32,042 bases of DNA from Asterionellopsis glacialis (lineage: Eukaryota; Bacillariophyta; Plagiogrammaphyceae; Rhaphoneidales; Asterionellopsidaceae), in NCBI GenBank assembly GCA_014885115.2, contig WKLE02002003.1, forward strand, positions 6,316-38,357, in the 5' to 3' direction. Of the stretch, positions 19,116 through 27,406 are shown piece by piece (within the stretch, counting starts at the first letter, position 1; each line of letters starts with the position of its first letter). The position numbers were made by a program, and so were the translations under genes. The notes beneath the pieces are model-generated. The model did not search any database. It was not told the origin of the DNA and saw only the letters and a program-made list of their open reading frames with translations.

Positions 19116-19709
19116 TCATCGAAAGATCATCATGACAGTGAATGCTCCGAGTAGCATCCAAATATTCCAACCGGAATATACAGGAGGAGTACCAGATAAA
19201 TTTTGTATTGACAAATCTGTCCGAGTTTGTAATTTAGCCTGGAATATGCATGCATTCCGACTGTTTGGATTGTTATAATTCAATGATGCAATTACACCGC
19301 AGGAAGTAGTTTCAAAGTGGGCAGGTGCTTTGGCACAGCTAACCAGAGGATATGTACACTTCAAACCACTGCTGTCCCAATTTTCCCGAAGAGGTTCAAT
19401 GGTTTGACAAGAACAAACACCATTTTCACAAGACGCAGGATAGTAATCATTGGCCACATCATCTTCGATGACAACAGTATAGATGAACGTTTCAGAATCT
19501 TTCTGGCTTGGATCCTGCCCGAACCAATGAACAGCATCCTTCTCTTCACGAAATGGATTCACATAGCATGTTTGACCTGTTGGATCCAATGGTATTGGCT
19601 CAAAAGAAGATGAAGTTCCCGTGCATTCGAAACTTGACGAATTTTCGCTCTCAACTAGGTCGCATCCAGGCCACCATCCTGCCAAGGATAGTTGTGATAA
19701 AGTTGTCAT
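19116..19709 (-). CDS. Cysteine-rich protein with hydrophobic C-terminal tail, N-terminus possibly incomplete
   Basis: A frame of 197 aa from the ATG at 19707-19709. It contains about ten cysteines (for example CENGVCSC, LKCTYPLVSC, TTSCG, RNACIF) and several N-glycosylation sites (NSS, NLS). It ends in a hydrophobic segment of about 16 residues (WNIWMLLGAFTVMMIF) plus R, as in GPI-anchored or tail-anchored surface proteins. The frame stays open upstream to a stop at 19767 without another ATG, and the chosen N-terminus (MTTLSQLSLAGWWPGC) is only a weak signal peptide. A signal-peptide exon further upstream is therefore possible; an acceptor-like TTACATCAG or CCCTCAG precedes the ATG. I do not recognise the family. 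Confidence 0.65.
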   Translation of the reverse strand: MTTLSQLSLAGWWPGCDLVESENSSSFECTGTSSSFEPIPLDPTGQTCYVNPFREEKDAVHWFGQDPSQKDSETFIYTVVIEDDVANDYYPASCENGVCSCQTIEPLRENWDSSGLKCTYPLVSCAKAPAHFETTSCGVIASLNYNNPNSRNACIFQAKLQTRTDLSIQNLSGTPPVYSGWNIWMLLGAFTVMMIFR

Positions 19710-20797
19710 TATTGTCGATCGCTTTGCTTTCTTACTGAGGGCTGATGTAAGGGCATTAACAACGGACTATGCTTTAGGTCCTACGTTAACGTTCCGCTCT
19801 AGTGTGTGTCGTTCCGATGACTTCCTGTGGAGCGTTCCCATCGTTCAGAGGTCTAGAGGATTAAGGTTTTTTTCCGAAGAAATCGAAACGCTAGAAAATA
19901 ACATGGCGTTTTCCAAAAAATGCGCGTACGCACAGGAGTGAAAAAGAGCGATGTATTCAACAACTCTATCTTGGATTGCCGGTATTAATACAATCCTGTC
20001 GATCCTCCACATACAGTACCGGTTGGTTCGTAACTGATACAGTCAGTAACTGCTACTAGAGAGGACCCACAACTCTCCATACCAGGTACATTGCGCACAA
20101 CTCGTAACTGGGTACAGGTTGTACTAGGTAGGTGGTAGGAGCGACCAGGAATCTGGTACAGATGGTGGTTAAAACTGACCAAAGAAGGTTTGAGTCGCCC
20201 ATACTTCAACCAATCTGATGCTCTTTTCTCAAACAAGAAATATTTACTGTACAATTGTACTTAAGTACAAAATAAGAATCAGAACCCCTATAATTACTTT
20301 TGGTGTGGAATGATCTCTGACATTCTTCATTCGTCAGTGTGATATCAAAAAAAGCACAGTAGGAGTCCTATGATTGGGTAGATCAAAAGCACGATTGATT
20401 CATCGGGCTCAACTTGATTGGATCAAATATTGCAATTTCAAAATTTTCGTTTGCAATTTCGACGTTCTTTGGTATTTGATGTCACACCTTGCAGTTTCAC
20501 GTACCGAATCTGCATTTGCATTTGCGTTCTTGACACCTTTTCTTTCACGCCAAATAAACGTGGCGAAAAACAATCAATAGAAAATCTACAGTGTACGGTA
20601 CACTCACAAAAAAGAAGAGAATCTGTCCCAACCAACGATTGAATTATTCATACATTGGAAGTAAAAAGAGTTTGAGTCAGTTACTATTTACTTACTCATC
20701 CGACAAGCGAAGCATTCCACTAAAAAGAAAGCTATATTATAATTCCTCTCATAAAATCTTAATTCAAGAACTCATACATTGATACTAAATATTCAAT
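19710..20797. other. Head-to-head spacer with palindromic repeats
   Basis: No gene recognised in 1.1 kb. A cluster of GTACCGG/TACCAGGTA/GGTACAG units lies at about 20015-20165, with an exact TACCAGGTA at 20080-20088. A minus-strand frame through it (20254-19985) starts with TTG and is mostly repeat. Confidence 0.5.
20015..20165. repeat. Cluster of TACC/GGTA palindromic units
   Basis: Units such as AGTACCGGTTGG, ATACCAGGTACA, GGGTACAGGTTGTACTAGGTAGG and ATCTGGTACAG lie within 150 nt, in the shared 5' flank of the genes at 19709 (minus) and 20798 (plus). Confidence 0.7.
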
Positions 20798-21754
20798 ATG
20801 GCCCCCAACGTAGTAAAGGATACACCCATCGACGCCCTTTCGACTCTCGATGTTTCATCGATTGTCAATGCAAAGTATTTGCCTTTGACTCATCCTCAAG
20901 AACAACAACAACGCATTGAGGAGCAACAGCAAGAACAAGAGCAACAAGAAGACAACTACGTCGAAGCTCCTCATCTCAAGGATGATACCCATCCAGCCAA
21001 CTCATACTGGGACTGGGATGATGAACCTACTCAACAGAACAAGGACTCTGTCATCGAACGCATTGTCGAGGAAGAAAAAATCCGCCAAGTTCTTTCTGTT
21101 GATCACATGATTCAAAACACAATTCGTGCCAACCTTAAGAATGAAGAAGAACAAACCGAAATGGTTGAAGAATCGGCTGATGATTATTGGGAAATGCCTG
21201 GTGATGCAGATGAGAATGCCTCTTCCTCTCCTGTCGTTGCGGCACAACACACACTCGATGCCTCTCATCCTAAGAACTCATACTGGGATTGGACTATCAT
21301 GACTGAACAAGATAAGAAGAATGCGTTCCTTGAACAAATTGTGAAGGAAGAAGAGATCAGACAACTTCTATCAGCAGGACATGTACATGCTACCTTGATT
21401 GCTCATGCTAAGACAGAGGGCGTAGACGTTCAGTCGCTTATGGAGAGCAATGTCGACAGTGATGCCTACTGGACTGACAAGCAGCAGGACGAATGTGTTC
21501 AAGCTCCTCCTCATACCTATGATGATGAACATCCACACGCTTCCTATTGGTCATGGGAAACCTTGACTGAACAGGAAAAGAAACAGAGGCTTATTGCACA
21601 AATCATCAAGGAAGAAGAAATTCGTCAAAAGCTATCTGCAACGCATTTGGAAGACAACTTGAGGAAAGACTGTGCACACTTCGGCAACCTTGCTAATGCC
21701 CCACTCCAAACAGCAGCAACTGCAGGTGGCGAACAATCCTATTGGGAATGGTGA
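20798..21754 (+). CDS. Acidic repeat protein with HPxxSYWxW and EEEIRQxLS motifs
   Basis: A single exon of 318 aa with no signal peptide or membrane segment. After a Gln/Glu-rich stretch (34-52) three units follow at 65, 157 and 245. Each begins HPxxSYWxW (HPANSYWDW, HPKNSYWDW, HPHASYWSW), continues through an amphipathic segment (for example TEQDKKNAFLEQIVK), then EEEIRQLLS or EEEIRQKLS (EEEKIRQVLS in unit 1), then an H-x5-L helix. Each closes with a second YW (DDYWEM at 129-134, DAYWTD at 222-227, SYWEW at 314-318). Unit spacing is 92 and 88 residues. The protein ends on the motif SYWEW. I know no named family. The repeated exposed Tyr-Trp motifs next to acidic helices suggest a docking scaffold, which is inference. 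It is tail to tail with the glycosyltransferase gene, 99 bp apart. Confidence 0.85.
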   Translation: MAPNVVKDTPIDALSTLDVSSIVNAKYLPLTHPQEQQQRIEEQQQEQEQQEDNYVEAPHLKDDTHPANSYWDWDDEPTQQNKDSVIERIVEEEKIRQVLSVDHMIQNTIRANLKNEEEQTEMVEESADDYWEMPGDADENASSSPVVAAQHTLDASHPKNSYWDWTIMTEQDKKNAFLEQIVKEEEIRQLLSAGHVHATLIAHAKTEGVDVQSLMESNVDSDAYWTDKQQDECVQAPPHTYDDEHPHASYWSWETLTEQEKKQRLIAQIIKEEEIRQKLSATHLEDNLRKDCAHFGNLANAPLQTAATAGGEQSYWEW

Positions 21755-21853
21755 GACTTAGTCAAGGAACCCAATTAAATTGTATGTACGATATCGTTAA
21801 ATCCAAATATAGAAACCGCTATTACTTTATTACAAAACGACTTCCCTTTCTTT

Positions 21854-23047
21854 TCACTGGTATAATTTATCTTGTATGATTTTTGCGGCTGCTTCATCTC
21901 CATTGGCAATCACTTGATCTTTAGTCCAGCAGTTCTTCTTGCCCAACATGAAACGAACCGCGATTTCAAATTTGGATGTCCCAAAATCAGACCAATCTAA
22001 AAATTCAACTTCTCCATGTTGATCATGCCAATCCTGTAAAAAAGGATGTTCCGGCCAATCGTGACGATTAATACAAATAGCTGGTATTTGATTAACGACA
22101 CATTCTGTTTGCGTTCCATACCCCGTCTTGGTAATGACCAGATCACAAGAAGATAGCAAATCAATGTACAACATATTATGATTCTTTTCCAATTGTGATT
22201 GTGGAACAAAATCAGGTCGGAAGCTAGCAGCTTTTGATTGTGCAAGCAGTGTCTGATCTGGGAATATCCAAATAGTATCTTCAATGACAGGCCAACGATC
22301 CAAGGGGAAACTATCAATTCCAACTCCACCCACGGCAATCAAAATAAATCGTGTTCTTTGTTCATCCTTGATCATTTCTTTGTTTGGATTACATCGCTGA
22401 TACATAATATCAGGTGAAACCTTTGTCCCTGTAATCGCAAGTGGGGGTATCGACCTGAGTTTGGTTGCTGCAGAATGCAATGTGACGTCGGCAGCAGCAA
22501 GATTTGACATGGGCATGGATGGGGTTGGTTGTAAAAATATACTTGCCTTGGAATAGGCGTGAAGAATTTCCGAATGAATGTCCCCTGCACCAGGAAAATC
22601 ACCACAATACGCTTGAAAAATATCGGCCCAATTCAATGAACACATTGCCACACTTTCTATACCCACTAATGATGCTGCCTCCAGAGAAAGGTAGGGGATA
22701 TCCCCAAATACTAGATCTGGCTGTAATGATTCTAAATCTCGTGAGGCATCCGAAAGACGTTGGGAGTAATTTGAATGAAACGAACGATACCAATCCATTG
22801 TTTTTCTACGATCCACGTGAAGTGCATCCTTCATTATCATTCCATTATCTTGTTGGTATGGGATTATATTGAATGGTATATCCGACCGAATACGTTCTCT
22901 CAAGGTTTCTTTGGGAGCCATTGAACGAATTGTCAAACGTGTATCGTAATTGGTAAAATCCAACGAGTTAATGACGGCTGTAGCTTGAGCCAAATGTCCA
23001 AATCCATGTGCTGAAATATCAACACACAAATGCCTGGGGATCATCAT
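21854..23047 (-). CDS. GT-B glycosyltransferase-like protein (arabinokinase N-domain/MurG-like)
   Basis: A single exon of 397 aa with no signal peptide. The N-terminal domain begins VDISAHGFGHLAQ (9-21), the glycine/histidine loop of GT-B proteins of the GT1/GT28 type, here closest in my memory to the glycosyltransferase-like N-terminal part of plant L-arabinokinase (xGHGFGHxxR). DLVFGDIPYLSLEAA (111-125) corresponds to the loop ending the N-domain. The C-terminal domain has ILIAVGGVGID (235-245) and SSCDLVITKTGYGTQTECV (299-317), the usual donor-phosphate loop KxGxGT-x2-E. The kinase domain of arabinokinase is absent. The length fits a complete stand-alone GT-B protein. A cytosolic enzyme acting on a nucleotide sugar is likely, with donor and acceptor unknown. 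The adjacent alternative start at 23044 changes one residue. Confidence 0.8.
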   Translation of the reverse strand: MMIPRHLCVDISAHGFGHLAQATAVINSLDFTNYDTRLTIRSMAPKETLRERIRSDIPFNIIPYQQDNGMIMKDALHVDRRKTMDWYRSFHSNYSQRLSDASRDLESLQPDLVFGDIPYLSLEAASLVGIESVAMCSLNWADIFQAYCGDFPGAGDIHSEILHAYSKASIFLQPTPSMPMSNLAAADVTLHSAATKLRSIPPLAITGTKVSPDIMYQRCNPNKEMIKDEQRTRFILIAVGGVGIDSFPLDRWPVIEDTIWIFPDQTLLAQSKAASFRPDFVPQSQLEKNHNMLYIDLLSSCDLVITKTGYGTQTECVVNQIPAICINRHDWPEHPFLQDWHDQHGEVEFLDWSDFGTSKFEIAVRFMLGKKNCWTKDQVIANGDEAAAKIIQDKLYQ

Positions 23048-23755
23048 GATCCAGTTTCTCTAACTTGGGGAATGTTACAGCTGCGTGATGCTATATACGT
23101 TTCATGTCGGTGAAATTATATTGGCCGTTGTTCCCTTCTTCAGGATACTGCGTGGATGATTCTCATGGAGATTTTTTGTTTATTTGATATTTTCGAAAAT
23201 TTTCGATCTCACCAATAATATTTGATGGGTAGTCTAGCTGTAACTACTTTGAATAAGGTTAGAATTATTTTTCCATTACCCACACACAGTTCTCTGGACC
23301 AGTCCCAGTATCGGATGAGCTAGTTTTTGAAGGAGTGATTTTAGCACTCATCACGCATAATGAAATGTAGGACTATACCAATCGGAAGAACAAATTGAAA
23401 AGAAAAGCGTACAAGAGAAACTTCTATTTATAGATGCCAGCACAAAGAGGAACCTGTGCTTCTTTGAATCAAATAATTTGTGTATCTATTGCAGTTGGGC
23501 ATGCCGGTAGAGACAGACACTGCCACAGATGGCCAGACAATCTTTACTTAACAAGAGTTTGCATCCGTCTTGAATTTGTACTTGTGAATGATCTTTTGGA
23601 GGTACCTGCCCAGCAATGTTGAGACATTGTCTCTAACTAATAGCTCTTTCTTCCCAAGTGACGTGACGAGATAATATTCTCGGAACAAGCTCTCTCCTAT
23701 TATTTGGTGAAAGCTCATGGTTTATTGTGATTAAAAAAGTAAACCAATGTTATCA
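23048..23755. other. Intergenic region without a recognisable gene
   Basis: This is the 5' flank of the glycosyltransferase gene and 3' flank of the HAD gene. A perfect 14-nt palindrome TCGAAAATTTTCGA lies at 23193-23206, and TGACGTGACG, a pair of CRE half-sites, at 23659-23668. No gene recognised. Confidence 0.5.
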
Positions 23756-24709
23756 TTAAATATGTTCTTGTAAACAATTTTCAATTTCAGACCAACTTTG
23801 GGCTAACCAAAGCACATTGGACAAATGCTCTCTCTTCGCGAGGTGCAATTCACAAAGGGGAAGAACTTGGACTCCCCACTTTTCTGCCATGGCTATTGTT
23901 GATTTCGAATCTCCAATCAATATTCCCAGATCAGCTTCAACAAGAGCTGAGAGGTCGGTGGACGAGTCTCCAACATATACAACATAACCAGAACGTCTAA
24001 GTTTGGCAATTTGGGATTTTTTGGCCAAAGCACCTGGGAATTGTAAAGATACAAAACCATCATGATCAACATCATTACTCCAGATAGGAATATCACTGAT
24101 CGTATCTTGTTCAGAGGATTTACTTTCTTCTTCGTTTTCGTGGAACAACATGGGTTCAAGCAATGCAGCATGGATGAGAGAACGACTCCAATTAATACTC
24201 AGTACTCCTAATTGAAAATTATTTCTCGCTCGTGCCAGTACAGCAGCACATCCTGGTCTTAAACGCACATGATCACTCACATGCCTTTCTCGTTCAATGA
24301 CTTCTAGCACATTGTTGGGTGATGTGCAAAGCCCACGAAGCACGCCCGACAGACTAACCTTTTCGGTCACTGCAGTGGAAACATCATCTAGCGTATTCAA
24401 TGCCTCATCAAGACTCATAGTTTTGGGGCATAGTGTTTCTTTGGCGGACGCATAACGACGGAAAAATTCGTTTTCAAGATCCTTGAAGGTATCCACTCGT
24501 TTGTCAACATCATCGCCATTGATCAGTGCAGCGAGCTTGGGAAGTAACGGTGTCGTATCTCTTTCCGTACATGTATTATCAAAATCGACTACGAGCCAAC
24601 GGGTTGTACCTCCACCAGCTGCCGATGGAGTTGTCGACGAGGAGAGCGACTCAGTTGCTACTGTCATAATGCTAAAAAGAAAACCAGCAAGGGTAAAGAG
24701 TCGCTTCAT
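23756..24709 (-). CDS. HAD-superfamily phosphatase resembling the phosphatase domain of plant TH2
   Basis: A single exon of 317 aa. A basic, hydrophobic leader (MKRLFTLAGFLFSIMTVATE) suggests a signal peptide. HAD motifs are in order: D42-F-D44-N-T46 (nucleophile and acid), S171 in LGVLSINWS (motif II), K230/K231 (motif III) and G247-D248-x3-D252 (GDSSTD, motif IV). The cap region contains SLSGVLRGL (119-127) and ends in HVRLRPGCAAVLARA. The combination DFDNTCTxxDTT, SGVLRGL and LSINWSRSLI resembles the C-terminal HAD domain of Arabidopsis TH2 (At5g32470), a thiamin monophosphate phosphatase, without its TENA domain. If correct, the reaction is thiamin monophosphate to thiamin; this is inferred from the memory of motifs. 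Start is the first ATG and no intron is needed. Confidence 0.82.
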   Translation of the reverse strand: MKRLFTLAGFLFSIMTVATESLSSSTTPSAAGGGTTRWLVVDFDNTCTERDTTPLLPKLAALINGDDVDKRVDTFKDLENEFFRRYASAKETLCPKTMSLDEALNTLDDVSTAVTEKVSLSGVLRGLCTSPNNVLEVIERERHVSDHVRLRPGCAAVLARARNNFQLGVLSINWSRSLIHAALLEPMLFHENEEESKSSEQDTISDIPIWSNDVDHDGFVSLQFPGALAKKSQIAKLRRSGYVVYVGDSSTDLSALVEADLGILIGDSKSTIAMAEKWGVQVLPLCELHLAKREHLSNVLWLAQSWSEIENCLQEHI

Positions 24710-26138
24710 CAGAATGAATCACCCGAGACGATAACACTTTTAACAGGTGTAAGTAGTGATTGTGTCCCGCAAGCAGCAAGGATCAAGGAATGTGGGTCCA
24801 ATGTTTCAAGTGTTTGTGAAACACAGCACTGTGTTGTCTCATGACATAAAAAAAGACTATCTCCCTGCTGGAGAAAGCGTATGCTTGTAGGATGGACGCG
24901 TCATGCGTCAGCGAATGCTGCAGGTGTCTAGTGTACAGTAAGAGGTACTTGAGATACTGTAGAGTTGGTCCTCTAGGTATGCTTTGAAGGAAAATTTCGA
25001 AATTTCAATTTCCATCCAACTCCAGGTACCGGGCCAAACATGCAAGAACTACGTACCTGGTAGTCCTCTCCAGAGGTAGCTGCTCCCCATGTTTTTTGTA
25101 GGAACACTGTGTCCTATGAATCCTCTTTAGAGGGACTAGAATTTGAACAATAGAGACGAGAATGATACATGCAAGGCGTAGAGTTGCTGCTGGAGGTTTC
25201 TTCCTTTTTATTCCGAATTCTAAAGATCAACAAGGCAAGATGGAAATGGCTGATTCTGATGGCTCGAGAGGGTAGGTGAACTAGCAGAGAGAGTTCAAGA
25301 GTAGTCCACATTAACTGGTACAGACATTTCAAAGAGCAACAAAATACTTATAGTTTCGTTATTTCAACTAAATATTCTCAAGAGAGGGAGAAAATGCCAT
25401 TTTTTTTCAACATGAAGATTTTCAAAGGATTGCAGCATTCCTTATGCGGGCGTATTTTACCTCAAAAAGGGATTCCATATTGTTAAAGTGGTACAGATTT
25501 TCATTTAGTCTTTCGTTTCCTTGTTCCCAAGTTGAATGTGTTTAAACGGATAATTGCTTTCCTTTGTATTCTTCACTTTCTTGATCGTCTTTTTAATTCC
25601 GTCCAAGCCAAAACTCGAGTCAAATGGACCCTATGTTTTTCTTCTAGAAGCAACAATATATTATAGATGTAGCTAGCATCTCAAGGCATACATGATACTG
25701 CAGTGGCAGATGTATCTGACTAGTAGTCATATTGTCAAATTCCCATGAACGATAAGAACTCATTAAAGATAAGATGTCGCCATCATATATTTTGACTATC
25801 AAAAGTGAATCAGTCCACCAACATTATACCCATCGTTATCTAGTAGCTTTTTGTGTAGATCCTTCTAATATTTTAGGACTGCACTCTAGAGTTCTACCAT
25901 GTTTCCAGGATTCAGTATCATCCATAACGTAGATCCAGGCCGTTGACAGAGAGAATTATACCGGTTGTAGTTGAATATCGGGGAGATGATTTTCCAAAAT
26001 ATTTTTTACTAAACAATATGATAGCCGCGAGACCTCGATTTTTTTCACCAAAAGCTTGATAGAGATGTACTTTTGGAAAGTCTATCACGTAATATCAAGA
26101 TAAGGGATTCTTTTGTATCCGACAATTGCTTTAAACAT
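24710..26138. other. Long intergenic region without a recognisable gene
   Basis: About 1.4 kb. TACCTGGTA lies at 25054-25062, with GGTACCGGGCC nearby at about 25025. The only frame of note (25332-25114, minus) starts with TTG and crosses the repeats. No RNA gene or intact mobile element was recognised. Confidence 0.5.
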
Positions 26139-26909
26139 CTACTCATATTCTCTCATCATTTGCGATTTCGTATTCGTACATTTTACATGCCAACAATCAT
26201 CTGGTAACTCAAATAATTTTTCATCTTGTGGTCCAATAATCAAGCTATTCACGTCGTAGTGGAAATCTTGCCTACCTTTTGCCATTCCAGGAAATGAAAA
26301 TAATACAGGCTTTCCCGAATTTTCCCCTTTGGTGACTTCTCTGGTAGTGTGATATTCTTGCTGGGGTTGTGGTAGTGTTTGACTAGTAAGATGATTCTTC
26401 GTCCTTGTTGTTACCGATGATGGTGGTTCAAGTTTGTCAAATGTCCATTGGTACGTCTCCTGGCCAGAATATTTGTCATGAACAATCCCATCAAACGTGG
26501 GATTCGCATTCAAAGCCCAGTCGGTTGGAGGAGTTGTCAGATTTGGAAGATCAAGACAGCAACGTTGTTCATTGCCAGAAATGGGTCCGTGAATAACTCT
26601 GTACAAACCTTGGGGAGATAAAACCATAGTACAGGCTTGTTGTGTATCGTAAAAATGAACACACTCATAGGAACCTGCTGCATGATCGATTCGTTGTCTC
26701 TTTTTAGACCAATCGTAGTAGAGCACACCCCGCAATGGAAAATTGTCATGATCGTGATCATCATCTAATGTAATATTGGTCCAAAATAACATTTGAAAAT
26801 TGACAGGAAAGGGAGAGGGCATTATTGTTTCTTTATTTTCATCGCTAACTGTAGCTGTTGCCAAGGCACCCAAGAGCAAGAAGCACAGCAAAAACAAACA
26901 TATTTGCAT
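26139..26909 (-). CDS. Secreted cysteine-containing protein of unknown function
   Basis: A single exon of 256 aa from the ATG at 26907-26909. A clear signal peptide (MQICLFLLCFLLLGALATAT) is present. The mature part has PVNFQMLFWTNI (35-46), an acidic/His run DDDHDHDNF (49-57), GVLYYDWSKKRQRID (61-75), and cysteines at 83, 93, 117, 118, 239 and 244. The order FxxxF, YYDWxxxRxRxD, a C...C pair, a CC, a terminal C and G-x-P strands resembles secreted beta-barrel-like proteins such as the ependymin-related/LolA-like fold, which I offer only as a lead. There is no C-terminal membrane segment and no KDEL-type ER signal. NIT and NLT are potential glycosylation sites. Confidence 0.8.
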   Translation of the reverse strand: MQICLFLLCFLLLGALATATVSDENKETIMPSPFPVNFQMLFWTNITLDDDHDHDNFPLRGVLYYDWSKKRQRIDHAAGSYECVHFYDTQQACTMVLSPQGLYRVIHGPISGNEQRCCLDLPNLTTPPTDWALNANPTFDGIVHDKYSGQETYQWTFDKLEPPSSVTTRTKNHLTSQTLPQPQQEYHTTREVTKGENSGKPVLFSFPGMAKGRQDFHYDVNSLIIGPQDEKLFELPDDCWHVKCTNTKSQMMREYE

Positions 26910-27406
26910 ATTCTAATATTCAAATAACATAGTCTATGTCTGTGTGACAAGCAGAGAGCGGAACTTTGCAGTTATTGATTGGTGTTTGTTGCCTTTGTTC
27001 TTTCGACACTCTCGAACCATTGCGGAAGTTTCCGTCACCGTAGGTACCTACTTATATTACCGGTATTGGTGCTTGCGGTATGAGAACCTAAACGTAGTGT
27101 ACAGGTAACTTCAAGTTGGTGAGATAAGTGCGTCCTTTTTTCTTCCAACAAGTATAGAAAGAACTGTGTGGTACATACGGTACGGTAGAGATGTGTAGGA
27201 CTACATAGCAGTAGAGTCCAACGGAAAGATCTTACCTGGTAAAGCTGTTTACAACAAGAGCCACAAAGAACCAACTATCTTCTGTCATATTATTTCTCTA
27301 GGAGGAAGTAGACAAAACTTCTTTCGAACACTGGTTCGCGAAATCTCCTCAAATGACTACTGTGCGTCGAAGCAAGCAACTGTAAAGGTTGGAAAGTATA
27401 TTTAGG
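26910..27406. other. Head-to-head spacer with palindromic repeats
   Basis: Divergent promoter region of about 500 bp. It contains TAGGTACCTA (27041-27050), TACCGGTA (27058-27065), GTGTAGGACTACAT (27193-27206) and TACCTGGTA (27233-27241). No gene recognised. Confidence 0.55.

Noticed and set aside
19985..20254. Minus-strand frame considered as a 5' exon of the cysteine-rich gene
   Set aside because: Starts with TTG and is mostly made of the TACC repeat cluster; no donor site leads convincingly to 19740.
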